Assembly (NCBI GenBank): GCA_020846005.1
Contig: JADLEQ010000066.1
Span: 1 to 45,234 of the forward strand
Length of the DNA stretch: 45,234 bases
Direction: 5' to 3'
From: Polyangiaceae bacterium
GTDB taxonomy: Bacteria; Myxococcota_A; Polyangia; Polyangiales; Polyangiaceae
The notes under the pieces are model-generated. The model saw only the letters and a list, made by a program, of their open reading frames with translations. It was not told the origin of the DNA and searched no databases. Shown in pieces: positions 15,809-23,338 of this stretch; the first letter of the stretch is position 1; each line of letters starts with the position of its first letter. A program made the position numbers and the translations under genes.

Positions 15809-15881
15809 CGCCCCCGAGACGATTCGAACGTCCGACCAACGGTTTAGGAAACCGCTGCTCTATCCACTGAGCTACGGGGGC
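15809..15881 (-). tRNA. tRNA-Arg(CCT)
   Basis: A 73-base minus-strand cloverleaf with acceptor GCCCCCG/CGGGGGC, D-arm TAGCTCAGTGGATAGAGCA, anticodon loop TTCCTAA (CCT) and TTCGAAT T-loop. CCA is not encoded. It reads the rare AGG codon and converges with tRNA-Ser(GCT) across 82 bases. Confidence 0.96.
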
Positions 15882-15894
15882 GGTGGTGCCCGGG

Positions 15895-15922
15895 CGTCTA
15901 GCACGGCGGCGCGCGACGGGAA
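15895..15922 (-). promoter_or_regulatory. Possible tRNA-Arg promoter
   Basis: On the minus strand TAGACG (15895-15900) lies 13 bases before the tRNA 5' end, with TTCCCG 16 bases further upstream as a weak -35 box. Confidence 0.35.
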
Positions 15923-15948
15923 GCGCGGGGACGCCGGGCTCGCGCCGC

Positions 15949-16698
15949 TCAGCCGCTCCGGGTCCGTCCCTCCGCCCAGCGCCGATAGCCCTCGGGCGGG
16001 AAGTACGCGATCCCGAGGCACACGGCGCTGACGAGCGCCAACATGGAGACGACCGACACAGCCCACACGTGCTCGCGGAGCCCCGTACCGTAGACGACGC
16101 GGTGCCCGACGCTCGTCGCGTACGCGAGCGCGGACGCGCCGATCCCCGCGCCCCAGAGCGCGACGCGGTGGACGACCAGGGGCTCGGCGAGCCCAACCGT
16201 GAGGCGGCGGCGGAGCTGCGCGTGCAGCCGGAAGCACTCGAGCGCCATCCACGCGGGCGCAGCGCCTCGCGCGGCGAGCCCGAGCGGGATCCAAGGCCCG
16301 CTCGCGGGCAGCGCGTCCGAGTACCGGAGGTACTGGCCCGTCTCGACCTCGGCGGCGAACGCCGCGACGATCGCGGCGGCGAGGGTGACGGCCGTGGCCG
16401 CTGCCACCCGCGAGCGCGGGTGGAACACCCGCCACGAGAACGCGACCAGCGGCAGCTGGCCCAGCCCCTCGAGGGCGAGCCCCGCGATCGTGAGCGCCGC
16501 CCGCGCGTCCTCCGACACCACCACGAGCAGCTTCGCCGCCGTGCCCACCGCGTAGCAGAGGAACCCGACCGTGATGAGCGCCGCGCCGAGGAGCAGCTCG
16601 GGGAGCTCGCGGGTGCGCCGCCAGAGCGCGAGGAGCCTCGCGCCTACGACGAGCGCGGTGAGCATGAAGGCGACCAGGCCGGCGAGCGCGATCGTCAT
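15949..16698 (-). CDS. Seven-helix integral membrane protein, unknown function
   Basis: The 249-residue product contains about seven hydrophobic segments with short basic loops, starting with a helix at residues 2-22 and ending with one near 215-235. No catalytic motif or family is recognised. The spacing (N-terminal helix, Arg-rich loop, paired helices) is that of a small seven-transmembrane protein. The ATG at 16696-16698 overlaps the stop of the upstream gene as ATGA, which fixes the start and implies translational coupling. A longer frame starting at 16818 would overlap that gene entirely and is rejected. It converges with tRNA-Arg. Confidence 0.75.
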   Translation of the reverse strand: MTIALAGLVAFMLTALVVGARLLALWRRTRELPELLLGAALITVGFLCYAVGTAAKLLVVVSEDARAALTIAGLALEGLGQLPLVAFSWRVFHPRSRVAAATAVTLAAAIVAAFAAEVETGQYLRYSDALPASGPWIPLGLAARGAAPAWMALECFRLHAQLRRRLTVGLAEPLVVHRVALWGAGIGASALAYATSVGHRVVYGTGLREHVWAVSVVSMLALVSAVCLGIAYFPPEGYRRWAEGRTRSG

Positions 16699-17030
16699 CG
16701 GGGCTTCTTCTCGTCCGGAGTGCTGGCGACCATCCGCTCGAAGACGCTGTACGCGTCGGCCGACGACGGCGCGTCGAGCGAGCTGAGCGCCGCCAGCTCG
16801 TCGCTCAGCGCCGCGCACAGCGCCCCGGCGGCCGCCACGCGGCGCTTCTCGAGCGCCGGCGCCAGGACTCGCTGAGCCACGACCTGCATCTGCTTGACGC
16901 TGACGGACGCGGGCGCGAGCCCGATCTCACGCAGCACGAGGCGCAGCGTGCCGCGGGCCTCGAGGCGTGAGAGCGCGGTGCGCTTCTCGAGCTCGAGGCT
17001 CACCCACTCGAAGACCGGAGACTCCGCCAC
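16695..17030 (-). CDS. Small conserved-looking protein, unknown function
   Basis: The 111-residue protein starts at a GTG (17028-17030), giving MAESPVFEWVSLELEKRTAL. It is helical and without cysteines or membrane segments. The phrase LEARGTLRLVLREIGL suggests a compact helical domain similar to those near membrane proteins in other genomes, but I do not recognise a family. It is the first gene of a coupled pair with the seven-helix protein, so a cytoplasmic partner or regulator of it is a reasonable inference. A TACCCT hexamer lies at 17066-17071 on the minus strand, 35 bases upstream. Confidence 0.65.
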   Translation of the reverse strand: MAESPVFEWVSLELEKRTALSRLEARGTLRLVLREIGLAPASVSVKQMQVVAQRVLAPALEKRRVAAAGALCAALSDELAALSSLDAPSSADAYSVFERMVASTPDEKKPR

Positions 17031-17102
17031 GGCGCACGCGACACCGGCGAGCGCCGGCCCGTGAGAGGGTAGCCGCGAACCGGCGCGCGCGTGTCTGCCG
17101 CT

Positions 17103-17121
17103 GCGATCCGTGGCGGATCGC
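17103..17121. promoter_or_regulatory. Inverted repeat GCGATCCG-TGG-CGGATCGC
   Basis: A perfect 8-bp inverted repeat with a 3-base spacer lies in the divergent gap (17031-17237) between the 111-residue protein and the vWA lipoprotein. The half-site GCGATCCG recurs at 17162-17169. A dimeric repressor site is plausible. Nothing else is seen in the gap apart from a -10-like TAGGTT at 17224-17229. Confidence 0.4.
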
Positions 17122-17237
17122 GCCAGGTCGGAACTTTGCGCTGGCGCCCGACGTGCTCCTGGCGATCCGCAGCGCGCGAGGCGACGCAGCGGCGTGGCGG
17201 ACCGGGATCGGCCGGCCGCATGGTAGGTTGGTGCGCG

Positions 17238-18251
17238 ATGAGGACTAACGACTGGAAGGGCTGGACGCGGCGAGCGCTCGGTGGGGGCGTCGCGCTCGCG
17301 CTGGGTGCCGCGATCTCGTGCTCGAGCGCGACGGATGCAGGTACCCCGGGCGCGGGCGGCGGCGCGGCGTCGGGCGCGGGCGGCGGCGCGGCGTCGGGTG
17401 CGGGCGGCGGCGCGGCGTCGGGGACGGGCGGCATCCTCGGCGTGGACGCCGGCGGCGACGGCGGACCTACCGAGTGCCCCAACGTCGACATCCTCTTCGT
17501 GATCGACAGCTCGGGCTCGATGGCGGACCAACAGCAGAGCCTGATCGCCAGCTTCGGCGGCTTCGTCGCGGGGATCCAACAGAAGCTGTCGCAGACGAAG
17601 AGCTACCACGTCGGCATCACCACCACGAGCGACTACCAGGGCAACCGCGCCGGCTGCGCCGAGATCGGCAACCTCATCACCCAGACGAGCGGCCCGCTCT
17701 CGAGCGCGACGGTCTGCACACCGTTCGCCAGCGGCAAGGCCTACCTCGACGAGAACGAGCCGGATCTCGCGCTGAAGTTCGCGTGCGCGGCGAAGGTGGG
17801 CACCGGAGGCTCCGACGACGAGCGCATGGCCCGCGCGGTGATGAACGCGCTCGAACCGGCGCGGAACGGGACGGGCGGGTGCAACGAGGGCTTCAGCCGC
17901 CCCGACTCGCTCCTCGTGCTGGTGCTCATCACCGACGAGGACGACGTCGACGAGGGCTGCGACCCGTTCGAGACGTGCAGCCACGGTTCGGGCGGTACCC
18001 CCGACGAGTGGGCCGCGACCGTCGTCGCCCACAAGGGCGGCTACGCGCAGAACATCGTCGTGCTGTCGCTCCTCGGCCTGAAGGCGGACAACGCGTGCGG
18101 AGCGGTCCCGGCCTCCAAGCTGATCGGCTTCACGAACCGCTTCCAGAATTCGTCGAAGGGCGACGTCTGCTCAGCGAGCTTCGACCAGTTCTTCCTGGAC
18201 GCGCTGCCCGTCATCGACACCGCCTGCGTGAACTACGTCCCGCCGCGGTGA
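17238..18251 (+). CDS. vWA-domain lipoprotein
   Basis: The 337-residue protein has a signal peptide with a Cys near residue 28 (GAAISC), a stalk of three GAGGGAAS repeats, and a von Willebrand factor A domain (about 85-325). The metal-ion-dependent adhesion site begins DSSGSM, with a downstream ITDEDD acidic loop. Scattered cysteines suggest disulfides outside the cytoplasm. vWA domains bind protein ligands through a divalent cation, so a surface adhesion or protein-interaction role is likely. TAGGTT lies 8 bases before the ATG. The gene converges with the C-type-lectin lipoprotein gene. Confidence 0.88.
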   Translation: MRTNDWKGWTRRALGGGVALALGAAISCSSATDAGTPGAGGGAASGAGGGAASGAGGGAASGTGGILGVDAGGDGGPTECPNVDILFVIDSSGSMADQQQSLIASFGGFVAGIQQKLSQTKSYHVGITTTSDYQGNRAGCAEIGNLITQTSGPLSSATVCTPFASGKAYLDENEPDLALKFACAAKVGTGGSDDERMARAVMNALEPARNGTGGCNEGFSRPDSLLVLVLITDEDDVDEGCDPFETCSHGSGGTPDEWAATVVAHKGGYAQNIVVLSLLGLKADNACGAVPASKLIGFTNRFQNSSKGDVCSASFDQFFLDALPVIDTACVNYVPPR

Positions 18252-18366
18252 GCGGAGGCTCCCCCGCGCTGCTCGCCGCGGGCGGCGGGGCGCGCGCCGC
18301 CGACGCGGCCGTCCTGCCAGCCGGAAGGGCTCCGCGCGAGGCGCGAGGGCGCGGCGGAGTCGCGCG

Positions 18367-19620
18367 TCAGGCGCCGGGCGGATCCCACTCGCAGACGAAA
18401 TCCTCTTCGCGGTCGCAGCGGGAGTCGTTCCAAAGGGCGGTCGTCTCGAGCGAGGCGCAGTGCTCGTAGCAGGTCTCGAACCAGCACTGGCTGCCCTCGG
18501 CGTTCGGCTCGTTCGCGCCCCAGTTGGAGTAGACCCACGGCTCGGAGTTCACCCAGTAGTAGGTCCCGGCGCCCGAGGCGTTCTCGTCCTTGCCGTCCGT
18601 CGCGCCGATCCAGATCCGCCGGTTGCCGACGAACGACCGCAGCCAGGAGTTCTCCGCGGCGCTGCCGATGGTGACGAGGTGGCCGCCCTCGTCCTTGCAG
18701 TGGTCCCGGGCTCCCCACCAGCTGTCGTCGTCCCACGTCCCGGACCGGAGCTCGTAGCAGTGGTACGTGGCGGGGCTCTTCGTCCGGCCGAAGCAGTCGA
18801 CGACGCAGGAGGTCGTGCAGCCGTCCGAGGAGTCCTGGTCGCCGTCGTCGCACTCCTCACCCGACTCCAGCACGCTGTTCCCGCAGACCGGCCCGCTGCC
18901 GCCGGTGCCGCCGCTGCCCCCGGTGCCGCTCGCTCCGCCGGTGCCGCCGCTGCCCCCGGTGCCGCTCGCCCCGCCGGTGCCGCCGCTGCCCCCGGTGCCG
19001 CTCGCCCCGCCCGTGCCGCCGCTGCCCCCGGTGCCGCTCGCCCCGCCCGTGCCGCTCGCCCCCCCGGTGCCGCTCGCTCCACCCGTACCCCCGGACCCAC
19101 CCGTGGCGCCGGTACCCCCGGACGCGCTGGATCCACCCGTACCCCCGGCACCCCCCGAGGCCGCAACGCCCCCCGAACCGCCGAGGGCGCCGGCCCCCCC
19201 GCTCCCACCTGCGCCGGCCAGCCCGCCGCCGCCGCCCGCGCCGCTGCTCGCGCCGGCTCCGGAGCTACCGCCGGCGCCGGCCCAACCCGCCGCGCCCGCT
19301 GTGCCCCCGCCGCTCCCTCCGCCGCCTGCCGCCCCGCCCTGTCCGCCACTCCCGGCCGCGGCGCCGCTCCCGGCGGCGGCCCCGCTCCCGGCGACCGCGC
19401 CGCTCCCGCCCGCGGCGGCCGCGCCGCCGGAGCCCCCGCCGGAGCCGCCACCGCCGGACACGCCACCGCCCGCATCGCCTACGCCAGCGCCGGCGGCGCC
19501 CGCCGCCCCACCCGCATCGCCGGGCGGGGCCGCACCGAAGAGGTCGTCTGTCCCATCGCCCGTGCACGCCCAGAGCGACGCGCTCACCAGTGTCACGCCC
19601 ATCAGCGCCCGCGGGACCAC
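18367..19620 (-). CDS. C-type-lectin-domain lipoprotein with long Gly-rich stalk
   Basis: The product (417 residues from the GTG at 19620) has a signal peptide with lipobox SLWAC, a stalk of about 230 residues of Gly, Ser, Ala and Thr ending in 12-residue GGTGGASGTGGS repeats, a DUF4215-like Cys-rich module (CGNSVLESGEECDDGDQDS) and a C-terminal C-type lectin-like domain (about 290-415). The lectin domain shows HLVTIGSAAENSWL, IWIGATDG, EPWVYSNWGANEPN and the terminal CDREEDFVCEW. The EPN motif suggests mannose-type Ca2+-dependent sugar binding. A cell-surface lectin on an extended stalk is the likely picture. TAGTCG lies 7 bases before this GTG, favouring it over the GTG at 19644. Confidence 0.87.
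   Translation of the reverse strand: MVPRALMGVTLVSASLWACTGDGTDDLFGAAPPGDAGGAAGAAGAGVGDAGGGVSGGGGSGGGSGGAAAAGGSGAVAGSGAAAGSGAAAGSGGQGGAAGGGGSGGGTAGAAGWAGAGGSSGAGASSGAGGGGGLAGAGGSGGAGALGGSGGVAASGGAGGTGGSSASGGTGATGGSGGTGGASGTGGASGTGGASGTGGSGGTGGASGTGGSGGTGGASGTGGSGGTGGASGTGGSGGTGGSGPVCGNSVLESGEECDDGDQDSSDGCTTSCVVDCFGRTKSPATYHCYELRSGTWDDDSWWGARDHCKDEGGHLVTIGSAAENSWLRSFVGNRRIWIGATDGKDENASGAGTYYWVNSEPWVYSNWGANEPNAEGSQCWFETCYEHCASLETTALWNDSRCDREEDFVCEWDPPGA
18890..19090 (-). repeat. 36-bp tandem repeat encoding the Gly-rich stalk
   Basis: About four to five near-identical 36-base units encode GGTGGASGTGGS inside the lectin lipoprotein gene. Copy number could vary by slippage or recombination without breaking the frame. 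Confidence 0.75.
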
Positions 19621-19679
19621 GAGAGCGCGACTAGCACACCGCACCCCGGGCCGCCACGCGCGACCCTGGCACTCGGTGC

Positions 19680-20318
19680 TCAGGAGCCCGCGGGCCAGAG
19701 CTCCTTCACGATCTGGCTGAGCTTCTCCACGGTGCCGGGCTTCATCCCCGCCGCCGGGTGGGGCCACGCGAAGTTGCGCGACTGGACCTGGTTACACGAG
19801 AACGAGATCAGGATGTCGTTGGGAAGGCCGGGCCCGCTCTGGAACGAGAGGCCCATCTCCGCGTAGAGGCACGTCGAGTGGTTGCTGTCGAAGTTGTCCT
19901 CGTCCCCGAGCAGCTCGGCGAGCTCCTCTTTCAGCTTCGCGTCGAGGATCGGCGCCTGGCTCAGGATGCGGAAGTTGGGCGCGGCCTGCGGGAAGCGCGG
20001 CGCGGTGTCTTGCTGGGCCGGCGCAGGCGCCGTCGGCGTCACGCCGCCGAGCACCCCGGGCGGGATCACCCCGGGCGGGATGAGCTGACCCAGGCCGGAC
20101 TGCTGCACCCACGACATGATCTCGGGCGGCAGCAGCGACTGCGGTGTCGGCGTCGGCGAGGCGGCGGCCGGGGCGGGCGGCGGCTCGAAGTTCTGGAGCC
20201 GGAGGGCGATCACCTGCGCGCTCGGCATGGTGTCGAACGGGGGCGCCGACTTGCCGCCGCACGCCGCAGCCGTCAGGGCCAGAGCCACCACACCCAGGGA
20301 CACGACTCGTTTCGTCAT
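19680..20318 (-). CDS. Lipoprotein, unknown function
   Basis: The 212-residue protein begins MTKRVVSLGVVALALTAAAC, a textbook lipobox (Cys20). A Pro-rich middle (about 45-100, including the imperfect IPPGVIPPGVLGG repeat) leads to a C-terminal globular segment (about 115-210) with two cysteines (STCLYAE, FSCNQVQ) that could form a disulfide. No family is recognised. It lies 59 bases upstream of the lectin lipoprotein on the same strand and may be co-transcribed. TACGCT lies 9 bases before the ATG. A longer frame beginning at 20363 lacks a sensible signal peptide. Confidence 0.78.
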   Translation of the reverse strand: MTKRVVSLGVVALALTAAACGGKSAPPFDTMPSAQVIALRLQNFEPPPAPAAASPTPTPQSLLPPEIMSWVQQSGLGQLIPPGVIPPGVLGGVTPTAPAPAQQDTAPRFPQAAPNFRILSQAPILDAKLKEELAELLGDEDNFDSNHSTCLYAEMGLSFQSGPGLPNDILISFSCNQVQSRNFAWPHPAAGMKPGTVEKLSQIVKELWPAGS

Positions 20319-20451
20319 GGTGGCCCGAGCGTACGCCGCCCGGGCGCCCCGCGTCCAGCCCACGGCGCCGTCCGGACCAGCGCGACCTCCTGTCCGCTGG
20401 CGCCCGCATCTCGCGGAGGCGGCGCGGGCGAACCCGGAGTAGACGACGGAC

Positions 20452-21507
20452 GTGGACCTGCTTCGCCGGGCCGTGTCGCGAGTCCTCTACTCGCTGCTCG
20501 CCGTGGCGGTCGTCGTCGTGGTGGGCGGCGTGGCCCTGTGGTGGCTGGGTGGCACCGAGTACGGCTTCGGCGACGCGGTGTTCTTCGCGCTGATCTCGGC
20601 GACGACGGTAGGCTTCTCGGAGCTGCCCCACCTCGGGGAGCACGCTGGCGGACGCCTGGTGACGGCCGTCGTCATCGTCGCGGGCGTCGCGAGCATCGCG
20701 ACCCTGCAGTCCACGCTCACCGCGCTCCTCGTCGAGGGCGCCATCGGTCGAGCCTTCCGGAGACGACGCATGCAAGACAAAGTCGCAGCGCTGAAGGACC
20801 ACCTCGTCGTGGCGGGGTGCGGGAGGACGGGTCGCTACCTCATCGAGGAGCTCGCCGCCGTCCACACCCGCTTCGTGGTGATCGATCGTGACGAGGCCGC
20901 GATCCAGAAGCTCGACGCCGAGCTCGGCGGCCGCCTCCTCTGGGTGAACGGTGACGCCACGGACGATCACACACTCCTCGAGGCGCGGGTGCCAGCCGCC
21001 GCCGGCATCGTGAGCGCGCTGACGGACGACCGGGACAACCTCTTCGTCACTCTCTCCGCCCGATCCCTGGCGCCGCGCGCTCGGATCGTCGCCAAGGTGG
21101 TCTAGATCGAGAACGAGCCGAAGATCCGCAAGGCGGGCGCCGACGCGACCGTCAGCCCCCACCGGATCGGTGGGCTGCGCCTCGCGAGCGAGCTGGTCCG
21201 CCCGCGCGTGACGGAGTTCCTCGACGAGATGCTCCGCGCGTCGGGGTCGCTCCGGTTCGAGGAGGTGGCGTTGCCAGAATCGCCGGAATTCGTCGGGCGC
21301 ACCTTGCGCGACCTCCCCATCCGGAACCGCACCAATCTGCTCGTCGTCGCGCTCCACGAGCCGGAGGGCGCCGGGTGGATCTACAACCCTCCGCCCGACC
21401 ACCGGATGCGCTCCGGCACGCACCTCGTCGTGATGGGCGAGTCGGCGAGCGTGATCAAGCTCCGGGATCTCTTCGCGGAGATGACGGGACGTCCGAGCAT
21501 CATGTGA
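20452..21507 (+). pseudogene. Two-helix K+ channel with RCK domain, interrupted by in-frame TAG
   Basis: From a GTG start the frame encodes two transmembrane helices around a pore loop with filter TTVGFSE, then an RCK/TrkA-N NAD-binding domain (GCGRTGRYLIEEL, near residue 123). A TAG at 21103-21105 stops it after 217 residues. The same frame continues without a shift for 133 more residues (IENEPKIRKAGADATVSP onward), completing RCK_N and a normal RCK_C domain to the TGA at 21505-21507. The homologous residue at the stop is often Glu, so GAG to TAG is a one-base change. This may be a recent nonsense mutation, a sequencing error, or readthrough. A restart downstream (for example 21208) would give a lone RCK_C. 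TAGACG lies 6 bases before the start. Confidence 0.85.
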
Positions 21508-23338
21508 CCCCCCACTCCCGCAGGAGCGCGCCGATCGGCGCGGCTGCCTCGCCGTCGCTTGACGCCGCCGCCTCGCGCAGAGGCTCCACCCAGTGGCGTC
21601 GTCGCGGCGCGGAGCGGAGCTCGGCCAGCACGGCGCGCCGCTCCTCCGCGCTCCCCTCCGAGAGCGTCGCCACCCCCAGCTCCGCGGCCTCGGGCGTGTC
21701 CAGCCGCGCCAGCGCTCGCAGCGTGGCGAGCCGGACGGCCGGCGCCGTCGCCATCCGATGGATCCGCGCGAGCGGCTCGATCGCGTGGTCGAAGCGGAGC
21801 CGATCGAGCGCGCGCAGGCCCGCGTCGGCGACGAGGCGCGACGGATCGCCGAGCGCGCGCTCGACGGTTACGAAGCTCCGCTTGAAGTAGTGGTGCCCCA
21901 CCGCGTCCACCGCCGCGGCGCGCACCGACTCGTCGACGCTGGCGGCGAGCCGCTCGAGCGGCGCCAGCACGACGTAGAGCTGGATCGGCCCCAGGTGACG
22001 CGCGAGCTGCGCCTCCGCGCGCGCGCGCTCGTGCGGGGCAGCTGCCTCGGTGACCAGCGCGCACAGCCTCCCGACCAGCGCGGCCCTCCGCACGGCCGCG
22101 TCTCCCCCCGCGGCCCCGACCAGCAGCACGTCTGCGCAGACCTCGGCTGCCGAGCCCCGCGCCTCCCACTCGACCAGATCTTCGAGCCAGACCTCCGCCC
22201 CGGCCTCGAAGGCGCCGAGCTCCTCCGGGCGCCGCGGGAGCGGCTCGTCGGCGACGCTCCGGAGGCGCTCCGCAGCGGCGAGGTGCCGCGCCTTGCGCCA
22301 CGGGTCGAGCGGCAGCTCGGCGAGCTGGCGGCGGAGCTCCACCACGCGCGAGTAGCGCCCCACCGAGGCGAGGCAGGTGAGCGCCGCCGTGAGCGCGTCC
22401 TCGACCGCGTCCGGGCCGCCGCCGCGGCGGCGCGCTCGCTCGGCCACGCTCTGCCACGCCGCCGCCTCGCGCAGGGCGGTGTGGGCGGCGAGCTCGGGCA
22501 TCGCGTTGCGGCGCGCGTACGCGACGAGCTCGCGGGCGAGGTGGGCGGCCGCCGCCGGCTCCTCGGCGCGCTCGGCGAGCTCGAGCGCGTGGTGCCACAG
22601 CCGGAGCGCGTGGGAGACGAGGCGGTCCTCGCGCAGGATGCGGATCGCGTTCACGGCCCCCTCGATGACGTGCTCGAACTCCCCCGTCAGCTTGCCGAGC
22701 TCCAGCACGACCTGCCAGCAGTCGTACGCGCGCTCCCGCTGGCCGACGCTCTCGAATCGGTCGGCCGCCGGCTCGAGCTCACGCACGGCGCGGGCCGCGG
22801 CCTCGTGGACACCGTCGGGATCAGAGAGCCGCGACCGCATGCGCGCGAGGTCGAACCACGCCAGCCCGGCTGCGTAGGCGTCGCCGCCGCTGGCGGAGAG
22901 GTCCGCGCCGAGTCGCGCCCAGAGCGCCGCCGCCGCGGCGGGCTCTCCGAGCCGCTCGAGGCACAGCGCCGCGCGGACGAGCCGCCCGTCCTCCTGGTGC
23001 AGCGCCGCGGCCCGCCGGAGGAGCCCCGGATCACCGCCGTCGGCTCGGGACCATCGCTCGAGGGTCCGAGCACGATCCCCGACGGGGACGCGCTCGAGGC
23101 AGCGTCGCTCCGCGATTGGGTCCTCGAGGTACCACGCGAGCGTGAGCGCGAGGCGGGGCGCCTCGCCCTCGACGGCAGCGAGCAGCGCGCGCGCCGCCGT
23201 CGCGTACGCGTCGTCGCTCGGCTCGTCGTGGTGGAGCAGCGCCTCGACGAGCGACGAGGCGTCTCGGCTGGTGCGCGCTCGCTCGACCAGCTCGGCGAGC
23301 TTCGCAGAGGGGCGGCTCACGGCGAACCACTCGATCAC
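21500..23338 (-). CDS. HEAT/TPR-repeat protein
   Basis: The 612-residue protein is entirely alpha-helical. The N-terminal two thirds look TPR-like (for example GLLRRAAALHQEDGRLVRAA). The C-terminal third (about 430-612) shows HEAT-like repeats (VRAAAVDAVGHHYF, VRLATLRALARLDTPEAA). No catalytic motif is seen, so it is probably a protein-interaction scaffold. The GTG start (23336-23338) overlaps the stop of the vWA-like gene as GTGA, so the two are coupled and their products probably act together. Its 3' end overlaps the last 8 bases of the K+ channel gene on the opposite strand. Confidence 0.8.
   Translation of the reverse strand: MIEWFAVSRPSAKLAELVERARTSRDASSLVEALLHHDEPSDDAYATAARALLAAVEGEAPRLALTLAWYLEDPIAERRCLERVPVGDRARTLERWSRADGGDPGLLRRAAALHQEDGRLVRAALCLERLGEPAAAAALWARLGADLSASGGDAYAAGLAWFDLARMRSRLSDPDGVHEAAARAVRELEPAADRFESVGQRERAYDCWQVVLELGKLTGEFEHVIEGAVNAIRILREDRLVSHALRLWHHALELAERAEEPAAAAHLARELVAYARRNAMPELAAHTALREAAAWQSVAERARRRGGGPDAVEDALTAALTCLASVGRYSRVVELRRQLAELPLDPWRKARHLAAAERLRSVADEPLPRRPEELGAFEAGAEVWLEDLVEWEARGSAAEVCADVLLVGAAGGDAAVRRAALVGRLCALVTEAAAPHERARAEAQLARHLGPIQLYVVLAPLERLAASVDESVRAAAVDAVGHHYFKRSFVTVERALGDPSRLVADAGLRALDRLRFDHAIEPLARIHRMATAPAVRLATLRALARLDTPEAAELGVATLSEGSAEERRAVLAELRSAPRRRHWVEPLREAAASSDGEAAAPIGALLREWGVT

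Noticed and set aside
21103..21105. Selenocysteine or pyrrolysine insertion at the TAG of the K+ channel gene
   Set aside because: Selenocysteine uses TGA, no pyrrolysine genes are in view, and the RCK family has no special residue here; a plain nonsense change or error is simpler.
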